DNA from: Anaerolineae bacterium
GTDB taxonomy: Bacteria > Chloroflexota > Anaerolineae > JAFGEY01
NCBI GenBank assembly: GCA_016783145.1
Contig: JADHXD010000035.1
Coordinates: 1 to 38,537 of the forward strand
Reading direction: 5' to 3'
Length of the DNA stretch: 38,537 bases
In this document: one piece after another, positions 17,247 to 26,480 of the stretch
Layout: each line of letters begins with the position of its first letter
Position numbering within the stretch: position 1 is the first letter of the stretch
The notes under the pieces: generated by a model
Told to the model about the DNA's origin: nothing
Database searches by the model: none
What the model saw: the letters and a program-made list of their open reading frames with translations, nothing else
Made by a program: the position numbers and the translations under genes

Positions 17247-17924
17247 GTGCGCGTCAAGTTGATCGCCATCACACAATTCCTGGGGACAGACCCGTCTGCC
17301 GCTGAGGGCTCCCGTGGAAGCGAAGCTCTCATCGAATACGCTGGTCGGCTGTGCTACCGGAGCACGCCTCAGGGGACGCCAGAGGCCACAGCCCGCTTCA
17401 TCCAAAAGCGCGTCGAGGAAGGCCACGAATCCATCATCGAACACGCCAGTGCGTCGTTCGAGATCAGCGGCATCAGCCGGGCATGCAGCCACCAACTGGT
17501 TCGGCATCGACTCGCCAGCTATTCCCAAGAGTCCCAGCGATACGTAGATATGTCTAGCCCTGACTGGATCGTTCCAGAGGCCGTTGCCAACGACCCCCAG
17601 GCGCTATCCATATGGTCTGAGTCTGTAGAACAGACCCGACAGGCCTATCACAAACTGCGAGAACGCGGCATCAGAAAAGAGGATGCCCGTTTCTTGTTGC
17701 CAAACGCGGCAGCAACGCGCATCATCATGACAGCCAACTTTCGCGAGCTCCTGCACATATTCAGGCTTCGCATCTCGCCGCCCGCTCAGTGGGAAATCCG
17801 GCAGGTGTGCGTGCAGATGCTAGAGGCGGTGTACCCGCACGCGCCCAGCGTCTTTGGGTCACTGCGAGACCAACTGCTGGCAACCTATCCGTCCTTCTTT
17901 GCCGGCGCACATGAGACAGGTTGA
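17247..17924 (+). CDS. thyX: FAD-dependent thymidylate synthase
   Basis: This 225-residue flavoenzyme methylates dUMP to dTMP using methylene-tetrahydrofolate as carbon donor and NAD(P)H-reduced FAD. The ThyX signature RHRLASYSQESQRY (86-99) fits RHRx7-8S. Other matches are YAGRLCYRS (31-39), GHESIIEHASASFEISGISRA (59-79) and LPNAAATRIIMTANFRELLHIF, with SPPAQWEIRQVC near the C-terminus. GTG at 17247 has AAAGGAG 7 nt upstream and lies about 35 nt from the expected transcription start; the frame is open further upstream but across the promoter. dCMP deaminase follows after 7 bp, which supplies its substrate. A classical thyA is not in the window. Confidence 0.97.
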   Translation: MRVKLIAITQFLGTDPSAAEGSRGSEALIEYAGRLCYRSTPQGTPEATARFIQKRVEEGHESIIEHASASFEISGISRACSHQLVRHRLASYSQESQRYVDMSSPDWIVPEAVANDPQALSIWSESVEQTRQAYHKLRERGIRKEDARFLLPNAAATRIIMTANFRELLHIFRLRISPPAQWEIRQVCVQMLEAVYPHAPSVFGSLRDQLLATYPSFFAGAHETG

Positions 17925-17931
17925 GGTGGTG

Positions 17932-18378
17932 ATGACCGAACGTCTAGATGTGGACAGCTACTTTATGCAGATCGCTGAGGTCGTCTCCCGCCGCTCCACC
18001 TGCATGCGCCGCGAGATCGGTGCGGTGATCGTCAAAGGCAAGCAGATCGTTTCGACCGGATACAACGGTTCCCCAGCCGGGCATCCGCACTGTGCCCAAG
18101 TGGGATGCGCCCGAGAGGACGTGCCCTCTGGAGAGCGATCGGAATTGTGCAGGGCTGCACACGCCGAACAGAACGCCATCAACTTTGCGGCCAGGTATGG
18201 GATCCCCATTGAGGGAGCGACGCTGTACAGCACCACTTATCCCTGTTCCTGGTGTGCCAAGTCCATTGTCAACGCCGGCATTGCTCGTGTCGTCTACCAG
18301 GATGACTACCCTGACCCGCTAGCCAAGGAGATCCTATCCATCATCAGCGTGATACGCTACATCCCACGCCACACCTGA
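17932..18378 (+). CDS. dCMP deaminase (ComEB-like)
   Basis: A 148-residue zinc enzyme that deaminates dCMP to dUMP, the substrate for ThyX. The cytidine/deoxycytidylate deaminase motifs are HAEQNAI (His77, Glu79) and PCSWC (Cys105, Cys108). An additional cluster typical of dCMP deaminases is seen in STGYNGSPAGHPHC and the GCAREDVPSGERSELCRAAHAE segment. The ATG at 17932 was chosen because GAGGTGG lies just upstream and the longer frame overlaps thyX. Gene spacing of 7 bp to thyX implies cotranscription. The gene ends 37 bp before the convergent glycosyltransferase. Confidence 0.95.
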   Translation: MTERLDVDSYFMQIAEVVSRRSTCMRREIGAVIVKGKQIVSTGYNGSPAGHPHCAQVGCAREDVPSGERSELCRAAHAEQNAINFAARYGIPIEGATLYSTTYPCSWCAKSIVNAGIARVVYQDDYPDPLAKEILSIISVIRYIPRHT

Positions 18379-18415
18379 CGCCTGTACGACCGCCACTCAG
18401 CCGGATTGACTGCTC

Positions 18416-19657
18416 TCACCCCCCAAACTCCTCGATCAAAGGCCGAAGGCGCCGCTCGACGGCATCGTAGGAGAAATGTTGAGCTGCCAGTCGATAGTTG
18501 GTCTCGATCATCTGCCTTTTGCGTGCCGGGTCTCGCAACAGCTCGCGCACTGCGTCCACAGCCTCTTCGGTCACGCCCCCGTCGACCTCCACAAAGTCAA
18601 ACCCCAAGGGAGCGATGTCGGCCACATAAATCGAGTAGCGATTGACGAATGCAGGCAATCTGAAATAGATGGCTTCGATCAGTGCGTTTCCGAACCCCTC
18701 GTACAGGCTGGGATAGGTCACCAGATCAGCGTGAGGGTACACGTCCCACAAGCTGTAGATCCTGCGCCCAGCGCGGGTCCCCCTGATGCTGTCAATGTGG
18801 TCGATGGGCACCCGCATGTCCACGTGGTACGTTTCCGCCAGATCACATAGCTCCGCCAGGTACTCTTGATCCACGTCAGTCGCGTGCGAAAGCACCAGCT
18901 TGCAGCGAGGCTCATTCAGACGACCGACCAACTCGATCGCCATCTCGATTCCCTTGCGACGGATGATCCGTGTCGGCTGCAGGACCAGGATGTCGTTCTC
19001 TGTCAGCCCAATCGCTTGGCGCAGGTCGGCGTTGTACTCATCTATGGTCGGCGCTGCAACGCCAAAGTCAAACACATTGGGGACTACCACGGCGTCCAGA
19101 TGCAGCTTCTCCTCAAGATCGCGCTGTGCCAGCGAGTTGATCACAGTGTGGCGAATGGAGGGGAGGTCTGGCGGAAAGCAGCGAGCCAGGATGTCCGAGA
19201 TGCAGTTCACCTTGTAGGCCTCGCGCTCCCAGTAAAAGTCGTGGTGGTGTGCAATACACGGAATGGCCGTTTCCTCAATCAGGTCCGTCAGAGCGACGCC
19301 CAGCGCGATCTGGATAGGGATAGTCAGCGCGTTTTCCGGGATCAGCACGTCGATACGGAATCGGTCGATGAACTCGTGCAGCCGGACTTTGAACATCCCT
19401 GCAAAGTGAGCGATCTTGGGGCGCAGGCCGGGGTGTGCCTCGGTGGTGCCGTAGGCGTGATCGACGATCCAGTCGGCTTCTTCGGTATGAAAGTACATCT
19501 CTGGCACCAGAAGCCCTGGCGGCCCATCCGCCTCCAACTCCCCGGCGCAGTAGTAGACGTCGTGGCCCATACGCCGCAGGACCTCTGCCCATTTGGCGGT
19601 TTCAAGCGAGACACCGTCGGTCCCGGCCAGTCGTCCCGAGACAAAGCCGATATTCAC
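18416..19657 (-). CDS. GT4-family glycosyltransferase
   Basis: A 413-residue GT-B fold glycosyltransferase that transfers a sugar from a nucleotide donor. The N-terminal Rossmann half begins MNIGFVSGRLAGTDGVSLETA with the GxDGVS acceptor-side loop; an acidic region around HHHDFYWERE follows. The donor half has VLQPTRIIRRKGIEMAIEL and the EX7E-type motif EGFGNALIE with preceding YPSLY, typical of GT4. The start is GTG at 19657 with GGGAGGGAG immediately upstream. It lies 93 bp downstream of the O-antigen-ligase/TPR gene on the same strand, so the two probably contribute to the same envelope polysaccharide or glycoprotein pathway. Donor and acceptor are unknown. No membrane segment is seen. Confidence 0.9.
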   Translation of the reverse strand: MNIGFVSGRLAGTDGVSLETAKWAEVLRRMGHDVYYCAGELEADGPPGLLVPEMYFHTEEADWIVDHAYGTTEAHPGLRPKIAHFAGMFKVRLHEFIDRFRIDVLIPENALTIPIQIALGVALTDLIEETAIPCIAHHHDFYWEREAYKVNCISDILARCFPPDLPSIRHTVINSLAQRDLEEKLHLDAVVVPNVFDFGVAAPTIDEYNADLRQAIGLTENDILVLQPTRIIRRKGIEMAIELVGRLNEPRCKLVLSHATDVDQEYLAELCDLAETYHVDMRVPIDHIDSIRGTRAGRRIYSLWDVYPHADLVTYPSLYEGFGNALIEAIYFRLPAFVNRYSIYVADIAPLGFDFVEVDGGVTEEAVDAVRELLRDPARKRQMIETNYRLAAQHFSYDAVERRLRPLIEEFGG

Positions 19658-19750
19658 TTCTCCCTCCCTCCCGACATCAACCCGGTCCCTGCCACTCTTG
19701 AGCCTGGCGAACCAACGGAACGCTCCAACTACTGGGAGCCAGCGTCACGA

Positions 19751-22700
19751 CTATCCCTGGCTCCGCAGGCCCTGCACCTCGTTGATAAAGATCTGCAACT
19801 GTCCTTTCTCCTCTGTCGAAGCACCGGGTGAACCTAGAGCCTGCTGAGCGTATCGAATAGAGTCGTCGTACCGCTTCATTTGCCGGTAGATAATGGCAAG
19901 GTTCTTGAGCGTCGCAAAGTCACCCGGGACTGCGGTCAGCACGAACTGATTCGATCGCTCTGCATCTTCAAGCCGCCCCTGCTGGGCATAGATGTACGCG
20001 AGGGCACTGTGCGCGACTACCAGACTTGGGTTGAGCTCCAGCGCCTTTTGGTAGGCTTCCTCCGCGCGCTGCCACTGCTCGCTCTTTAGAGCAGTTTCAC
20101 CTTCCGATAGGTATTGCTGCAGCGTGACCTCGCTCTCTGAGGCTGCGCCTCCCGCCACAAGCTGTGCGATCAGCCCTTGAATGGCGGCTTGCTCACTCTC
20201 CGGAGCCCGTGCCAGCGCTTCTTGGGCAGCGTTCAGTGCCTCATCTGGCATGCCTGTCTGCTGGTAGAACAAGGCCAGGTTCTTGTAACTAGTGTAGAGC
20301 ATATTCTTGTCCGTGGCCAGCTCGAGCACCTGAAGCGTCTCCTCGATCGCTCTGTCGATGTCTCCCTCTTTGCCATACAAATATGCCAGCGTGCTGTGTG
20401 CATCCGCACTCTTGGGGCTGACCTCAACGAGGTTGAGATAGGTTTCCTTGGCTTTGTCAAGCTCGTTCATCTCCATGTAGACGCCGCCCAGGAACAGATA
20501 TGTCCGATCGTATAGACTGTCGATTGCCAACGAATGCTCGTACTTTTCGATTGCCCTCGGGTAGTCACGCATCATCGCATAGACCAGGCCCCACTCGCTG
20601 AACAGGTGCGCAGCATTCGGACTGAGCGATGTGGCCTGAGCATAGTGTTCCAGGGACTGCCGAAAGTATGCTTCCTTTTCCTCCTGGTTGATCGTAAGCT
20701 CCGCCCGAGTGCGGTACAGGCGACCAAGGTTCGCCGAGTGATCCGTGTTCAGAGGGTTGATCTCTCGGGCTCTCTGCAGCACAGCCTCACTGGCATTCAG
20801 CAGATCACCGCGCGAGAGTTCCGCCAACTGCTGCGGGGTCAGGCGCAGCAGTTCAGAGACCTCGATCACCCGTCCAGCACCGTCGTCGGCAGGCGCGGAT
20901 TTGGCCTTTTCCAGGAACGCTCTTCCCAGGAACAGGTAGTAAAAGTCCTCCCGAGGAGCGCGCTTGATCGACTCCTGGTGCAGGAGGATGCTGACATCCC
21001 ACAGTCCTTGCCTTTCGTACGGTTCCGCTTGCTTGTAGGCCATGTCTGCGTGGATGACCGTCACATTGCTGTTGACAACCAGCAGCACAGCTCCGACGAG
21101 CAAGATCGGATAGAACCACCAGGTCGTCTGCTGACAGAAAGCGCGCGGAAGGTCCGCCCCAGCCATCAGGGCAAGAGCGCCCAAAAACATCACCGTGAAA
21201 ACCATCACATAGTAGGTCGACAGCATACCCAGAATGACATGGGTCTGCTCGAGCAACTGACGCTGCTGGATAACGCTCACCAGGCGGCTGGACAGCACCA
21301 GGCCGTAGATAAAGGCGACCAACAGCGAGATCGAGAGGCACGCCCCGAACGGCCTCAGCCAGCTCTTCCCTCCTTCTCGGCGCATCCACTCGGACACAAT
21401 GATCGTGCTGCCTAGCAGCCAGGTGATGCCGACGACTCCCAAGATGCCATAGGAGGGCTCCAGTTCGCCCTTGACAACGCGACGTGTCAACGAAGCCAGA
21501 AGAACCTGCTGCGCTGAGTCTAGCTGCTTCTGGTTGGACACAAAGTCGTAGGCCAGCGTAGAGAGGATCAAGGCCAGCACCAACGCATATGGGACGACCG
21601 CCCTCAGATCAGGCACAGCTTCCCTTCTGCTCTGTTCGCGAGGTGCAGGCCGGCTTGATCTCTTCCGTCGGCGCTGCTTGGGCCGAGCCTGCGGCGCGCT
21701 GGAAGCCTGCTGAGACTCCGCCACGCGCTCTATCTCCCACTGTCGCGGCAGCAAGTGTCCCACGACGACCATCAGCCCCGCACAAGCCCAAAAGTAGGTT
21801 CGCGTGGCAGCGATTGCTATCCCGAAATGGATCTCCACAAAGTGTCCGATGATCGCCGACACCAGCGCAACGACCAGCAGGCTGTATGGGTTGGCTTCCT
21901 GCGACCCAGCCTCATCACGCCCTATGCGCTGGCTGATCAGGAGCCCCCAGATCACAAGGTACAGCCCCAAGCCCGCAGCCACCCCGGCTGGCAGACCGAC
22001 TCCCACAAACTCTGCCCCTTGCCATACGCCCATCACCACAGCCCCGACCACCCCGCCACCAAGCCAGCAGGCAAGGAACAAACTCCGCTGCCCAGGTGTC
22101 GCGACGACCCCCAGCCACCGCAGGCCATAGTAGAACACACTGGTAAAGAGAAGCATGTAGAGCGCAAAGCCGACGACCCCGGTGATCACCAAAGCATCAA
22201 AGGTCTCATTGTGCGAGCGGTCGGGAGATGCGTTCCGCGCCTCATAGTGCGCCAGATCAGGCGGGTAGAATCGGTTGTAGGCCACGTACATCGACTCTGG
22301 GCCGTATCCGATGAGCGCCCGTGCTGGGTTCATCCAGTCTCTTGCGCCATCAGGCCTCTCCAGCGGAGGGTGCGGCAGCATCATGTCAATCGCCCCCTCC
22401 CAGATCAACAGGCGGACTTTGGACGTTCCCTCCTCCCGGTCCAGTACGCGCCCCAGGCGACCGATGTACGGCGCCCTCCTCAGAGAGTCCAGAGGAGAGA
22501 CAGGTAGGTTGAATACGACCAGGAATGCGGCGATGGACAGCACCGTGATGATCACACCCAGCACCAGCCAGCGCCATCTGCGAACAACTGAGAACACCAG
22601 GAAGAAGAAAAAGAGACCACCGATCATCCCCAGAAGAGGGCCACGGCTCTGTGTGAAAAAGATGCAGATCCCCTGGATTGCCACAACAAAGATGTATGCC

Positions 22701-23398
22701 GCTCCGAGTACGATGTCGACAAACCGGCTCTCTTCCGAAGTGAGAATCACGGAAAAGGATTCTACCGTGCGATACAGGGTAAGGGGAAGTGCCATGATCA
22801 AATAGGCGGCGATAAAGATCGCGTTTCCCATATTCCCTGCGACCCGAGTCTGGACATTCCCACCCCACGGGAGCGTGTCCAGCCCGTAGTGCTGGACAAT
22901 GCCATACAGCGAGATGGGAATGCTGGTCAGTACAACCGTGGTCACAAAGCGTTCCACCTGCGCGCGCGTGCGGATCCCCCCTAGCATCATAGCAAAGACA
23001 ACGATGTAGGAGAGCATCGAATAGGTGCCTTGCAGTCGTTGATAAGATCCCAGGAAGCTCACTCGCGGTACCACAGAAAAGACCGACGCGATCACATAGA
23101 CCACCACCAGCGCCAGCGTAGGTAGAGCCAGCGGTGTCCGCGCGATCCGCTGCCATAGCCCCGCGCGGCCGTGCGATGGCTGATCCTGTACTTCGCTCGG
23201 CCGAAGGCCCTGCTCGATCGCCTTGACCACCCAGGCACAGACCATCACGATGGCGATCGACCGAAGGGTGGTGATCTTGTCCGGCTCAAAGACGCGGCTG
23301 GAATAGACGTTGAAAAACAGGGGCACGACCACGACCGCAGCCAGCCAGCCGATCTCGATCAGCCGCTCGCAGAACAGCGCGAGTTTAGTTTTTGCCAT
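19751..23398 (-). CDS. O-antigen ligase-like (Wzy_C) membrane protein with C-terminal TPR repeats
   Basis: A large 1215-residue membrane protein. The first 530 or so residues hold about a dozen membrane segments and an O-antigen ligase/polymerase-type core (FFTQSRGPLLGMIGGLFFFF, and a long loop with GYGPESMYVAYNRFYPPDLAHYE). A highly basic linker near residue 580 (RPKQRRRKRSSRPAPR) precedes a second group of membrane segments (about 605-815). The last 400 residues are soluble and made of tetratricopeptide repeats (for example AAHLFSEWGLVYAMMRDYPRAI and SADAHSTLAYLYGKEGDIDRAI). It likely joins or polymerises glycans at the cell surface, with the TPRs as a docking part; the neighbouring glycosyltransferase supports this. 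I chose the ATG at 23398, with GGGAG 8 nt upstream; a GTG five codons earlier is possible. Confidence 0.85.
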   Translation of the reverse strand: MAKTKLALFCERLIEIGWLAAVVVVPLFFNVYSSRVFEPDKITTLRSIAIVMVCAWVVKAIEQGLRPSEVQDQPSHGRAGLWQRIARTPLALPTLALVVVYVIASVFSVVPRVSFLGSYQRLQGTYSMLSYIVVFAMMLGGIRTRAQVERFVTTVVLTSIPISLYGIVQHYGLDTLPWGGNVQTRVAGNMGNAIFIAAYLIMALPLTLYRTVESFSVILTSEESRFVDIVLGAAYIFVVAIQGICIFFTQSRGPLLGMIGGLFFFFLVFSVVRRWRWLVLGVIITVLSIAAFLVVFNLPVSPLDSLRRAPYIGRLGRVLDREEGTSKVRLLIWEGAIDMMLPHPPLERPDGARDWMNPARALIGYGPESMYVAYNRFYPPDLAHYEARNASPDRSHNETFDALVITGVVGFALYMLLFTSVFYYGLRWLGVVATPGQRSLFLACWLGGGVVGAVVMGVWQGAEFVGVGLPAGVAAGLGLYLVIWGLLISQRIGRDEAGSQEANPYSLLVVALVSAIIGHFVEIHFGIAIAATRTYFWACAGLMVVVGHLLPRQWEIERVAESQQASSAPQARPKQRRRKRSSRPAPREQSRREAVPDLRAVVPYALVLALILSTLAYDFVSNQKQLDSAQQVLLASLTRRVVKGELEPSYGILGVVGITWLLGSTIIVSEWMRREGGKSWLRPFGACLSISLLVAFIYGLVLSSRLVSVIQQRQLLEQTHVILGMLSTYYVMVFTVMFLGALALMAGADLPRAFCQQTTWWFYPILLVGAVLLVVNSNVTVIHADMAYKQAEPYERQGLWDVSILLHQESIKRAPREDFYYLFLGRAFLEKAKSAPADDGAGRVIEVSELLRLTPQQLAELSRGDLLNASEAVLQRAREINPLNTDHSANLGRLYRTRAELTINQEEKEAYFRQSLEHYAQATSLSPNAAHLFSEWGLVYAMMRDYPRAIEKYEHSLAIDSLYDRTYLFLGGVYMEMNELDKAKETYLNLVEVSPKSADAHSTLAYLYGKEGDIDRAIEETLQVLELATDKNMLYTSYKNLALFYQQTGMPDEALNAAQEALARAPESEQAAIQGLIAQLVAGGAASESEVTLQQYLSEGETALKSEQWQRAEEAYQKALELNPSLVVAHSALAYIYAQQGRLEDAERSNQFVLTAVPGDFATLKNLAIIYRQMKRYDDSIRYAQQALGSPGASTEEKGQLQIFINEVQGLRSQG

Positions 23399-23439
23399 CA
23401 CACATGCTCCCACGTCTCAGTGCACGTTCTATGCGCACG

Positions 23440-26334
23440 CTAGAGCTCATCGAAAGACACGTATTCGAGCTCGCCGGGACCGCTGTCCAGAACAGGTCTC
23501 TCTTCTTGCAGGGCCTCAGGCCCCTGGTCGATCCACGCCGCAGCCAGATTCAGCAGGTTCGCCATCGGCCCGCGTAGAGTGGTACAAGCTGGCAGCGAGT
23601 CCACAAAAAGCGATCCGTACTGCTTGGTCTGCAAGCGCTTGTCCAGGACGACGACGATGCCCCGATCCGTCTGAGTGCGGATCAGTCGCCCGAAACCTTG
23701 TCTGAATCGAAGGATCGCATCCGGCACGGCGTACTGGAGAAACGGATCGTCCACACTGGAGGAGCGTGCAGAGAAGACAGGATCGGTAGGCACGGCAAAG
23801 GGCAGCTTTTCCAGTACCAAGCAACTCAGCGCCTCGCCAGGGACATCGATTCCCTCCCAGAAGCTGCGCGTGCCCAGTAGCACAGCCTTCTCTGTCGTGC
23901 GAAAGTTCTCAAGTAGCTGGCTGCGCGAAGCGCCTTGCCCCTGCGCATAGACCGTGATGCCCCATTCGGCCAATGCCCGTGCGATCGCGCTGTTGACAGC
24001 TCGCAGTTGTCGGTGCGAAGTAAAGAGCACCAGCATGCGTCCCTGCGTGGCCCGGGCGAGGGCGACCAAACTCTCGTTGATCTCCTTTTGGCGGTGCGGC
24101 TGCTGAGGCTCCGGGATATCCGTTGGCAAGTAGAGCAAGACCTGAGACTGGTAGTCAAATGGAGATCCGACGGCCAACTCATCGGCATCCCATGCGCCCA
24201 GGCGCTCTTTGACGAACGAAAAATCGCCGTTCGTGCACATCGTGGCAGAGGTCAAGATGACTGCTTCCTTGGGCCACAGGAGATGGCGCTCGACAAGCTG
24301 GCCCACATGCAGCGGCACGGCGTTGAGTGACAGATCACCCTCCTGGGCACGGGCCTGGATCCAAGCGACCTGATCATCATGCGCCTCGACGAGCACAGAC
24401 GCCAGTTGCTCGTGGACACCACTTAGCTGGCGAGAAAGCGCAGTACCGTCCTGAAGCAAATCATCATATCCCGGTATCTTGAGGCCCTCCAGGTCTTGCA
24501 GGATCTCCAGCACCCATCCCAATGCTTCCACGGACCTCTGCAGCCAATCGGACAGACCGTCCCAAAGCATCTCAACCTGCTCCCACTCAGGTTGAATGCG
24601 CACTTCGCGTGATAGCTGCACGCGATAGTCATACTGTCCGCGGTTGCCCCCTTGTTCTGCGACAAAGACTGTCAAGGCCCCAAAGAGATCGCGCAAGCCG
24701 CGGACCACCTGCTCGTTGCTCTCTCTAACCGAAGAGAGGGCAGCACTCAGGTCATTCAGGAGGTCGTCGTCTACTCGTCCCTGGCACCGAGCAAGTGCGT
24801 CCCCTGCAAAACCGCCGCGCGGCTCTTCCGGCTGCCCCACTCGTGCGACGAGTCTCTCGATGCTGTGACGTGTGACTGTATATCCCAGTTGGTAGGTCGT
24901 GGCATCTTCCAGATGGTGGGCCTCGTCCACAACCAGGTAGTTGTACGACGGCAACACCCGGTTCCCGGCTGCGACATCTGATAGGAGCAGCGCATGGTTG
25001 ACGACGATGATGTGCGCGTTCTCCGCGGCCTGCTTTGCCCGGTGAAAGAAGCACATTCCCTGGCGTCGAAACGGGCACCTCTCCGCGTTGCACGTATCTG
25101 CGTCCGCAGAGATCTGCGACCAGACCTCTTGCTCAGCAGCTCCGTGCAGGAACAGCTCCGTTCGATCTCCGGTGAGTGTGTTCGGCTGCCAGACCAGGAC
25201 TTTGCTCAACACGCGCAGCTCTATGTCCGAAAACTCGCTCCTATCCTGCAGCATCTTTAGTCGCCGCATACACAGGTAGTTGGTTCTTCCCTTGAGCACG
25301 GCAGCTCGCACTTCGAAAGGCAAAAGAGCGCGCAGGTCCGGGATGTCCTTTGCATAGAGCTGGTCTTGGAGGTTGATCGTGTTGGTCGAAACGACCACCC
25401 GCTCTCCGTTCTGGACAGCCCAGTGAATGGCTGGCAGCAGATACGCGATCGATTTGCCAGTGCCTGTTCCCGCCTCAACGATCAGGTGCCGGCTGTGGTT
25501 GATCGCACTGGCGACAGCGCGCATCATCTCCACCTGTTGCACGCGGTATTCGAACCCTGGAAATGACCTGGCAAACTCCCCGTCCTTCTCCAACATGGCC
25601 GCCAGTCGATCGATGTCCAGGGCCGTGCGTTGGTCCACCGGGATGAGAGGATCCGTGGAGGAGACCTCGGCAAAGAGGGGCGCATCCCCCACGAGCCCCT
25701 TCGCCCGTAGCTGCGCGCCGATGCTGCCGCCGAGCCCGCCGCGGGCCTGCTGGCGCTCGGCCTCTCGAAACACGACGCGCAGGGGCCAGCGTGTGTTCCG
25801 AGAGGCACGGTTGATGCTCTGCAGTGTCCTGAGCGGCAGGTCGACAGAACGTGCCTCAAGCGCGCGAAAGAGCAGGACACAGGCCCTGGCGTCATCCAGG
25901 GCTCGATGTCGACGAACGAACGGTAGCCCCAGGCTGTCCATGAGCTTGCCCAGGCTGTAGCGGCTTTCATGGGGCATCAGGATCGTGGACAGCTCGAAAG
26001 TGTCAATGAACGCGTTCTGCTCCAGGCAGTGCTTGTGGCGAAGGAACTTCATGTCAAAGCCGATGTTGTGTCCAACGACGACAGCTTGGTCAACAAAGCG
26101 GCTCAGTTTCTCGCAAAGAGCGGAGAAGGGCGGCGCGGTCACCACATCGTTTTGTGTGATGCCAGTCAGTTGTGTGACCTGCAGCGGAATCGAGCGCCCC
26201 GGGTTGACGAGACTGCTAAAGGTGCCGGTTTCGCCCCGATCGTCGAACTTGACGACGCCGATCTCAATGATCGCATCACGCGACGAGTCGAGGCCCGTTG
26301 TTTCCAGGTCCAAAGCGACATACGTTGGGCTCAT
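23440..26334 (-). CDS. dinG: DinG-type ATP-dependent helicase with N-terminal 3'-5' exonuclease domain
   Basis: A 964-residue superfamily-2 helicase. Residues 1-165 are a DnaQ-like exonuclease with ALDLETTG (Asp9, Glu11), GHNIGFD (89-94) and HRALDDA (143-149), so the DEDDh active site is complete. The helicase part has AGTGTGKS (288-295), the DEAH box (470-473) and late motifs (GTRSFWEGIDVPG, QGFGRLIRTQTDRG). Between motifs Ia and II sit four cysteines, Cys355, 415, 420 and 428, with the spacing expected of a DinG [4Fe-4S] cluster. DinG enzymes unwind 5'-tailed DNA, D-loops and DNA-RNA hybrids. ATG at 26334, weak ribosome site. 146 bp upstream is the DUF1385 gene; the TPR gene follows after 41 bp. 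Confidence 0.93.
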   Translation of the reverse strand: MSPTYVALDLETTGLDSSRDAIIEIGVVKFDDRGETGTFSSLVNPGRSIPLQVTQLTGITQNDVVTAPPFSALCEKLSRFVDQAVVVGHNIGFDMKFLRHKHCLEQNAFIDTFELSTILMPHESRYSLGKLMDSLGLPFVRRHRALDDARACVLLFRALEARSVDLPLRTLQSINRASRNTRWPLRVVFREAERQQARGGLGGSIGAQLRAKGLVGDAPLFAEVSSTDPLIPVDQRTALDIDRLAAMLEKDGEFARSFPGFEYRVQQVEMMRAVASAINHSRHLIVEAGTGTGKSIAYLLPAIHWAVQNGERVVVSTNTINLQDQLYAKDIPDLRALLPFEVRAAVLKGRTNYLCMRRLKMLQDRSEFSDIELRVLSKVLVWQPNTLTGDRTELFLHGAAEQEVWSQISADADTCNAERCPFRRQGMCFFHRAKQAAENAHIIVVNHALLLSDVAAGNRVLPSYNYLVVDEAHHLEDATTYQLGYTVTRHSIERLVARVGQPEEPRGGFAGDALARCQGRVDDDLLNDLSAALSSVRESNEQVVRGLRDLFGALTVFVAEQGGNRGQYDYRVQLSREVRIQPEWEQVEMLWDGLSDWLQRSVEALGWVLEILQDLEGLKIPGYDDLLQDGTALSRQLSGVHEQLASVLVEAHDDQVAWIQARAQEGDLSLNAVPLHVGQLVERHLLWPKEAVILTSATMCTNGDFSFVKERLGAWDADELAVGSPFDYQSQVLLYLPTDIPEPQQPHRQKEINESLVALARATQGRMLVLFTSHRQLRAVNSAIARALAEWGITVYAQGQGASRSQLLENFRTTEKAVLLGTRSFWEGIDVPGEALSCLVLEKLPFAVPTDPVFSARSSSVDDPFLQYAVPDAILRFRQGFGRLIRTQTDRGIVVVLDKRLQTKQYGSLFVDSLPACTTLRGPMANLLNLAAAWIDQGPEALQEERPVLDSGPGELEYVSFDEL

Positions 26335-26480
26335 TACAGCTCGTTTCTAGACGATAGGATCAAAGGCCCAGGTGTTGTTCTACAGGAAAGCCTTGGCGCA
26401 CAGCGGTGACCGCCCCGTCCCCGGGTACTAGCTCTCAGACCGGCGGGAGGGGCCCGCCTCTCCTGCGCATCGCTGCCCTG

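Noticed and set aside
26442..26458. GGCGGG/CCCGCC hairpin between the DUF1385 gene and dinG
   Set aside because: Only 6 bp with no T-run on the minus strand. Too weak to call a terminator.
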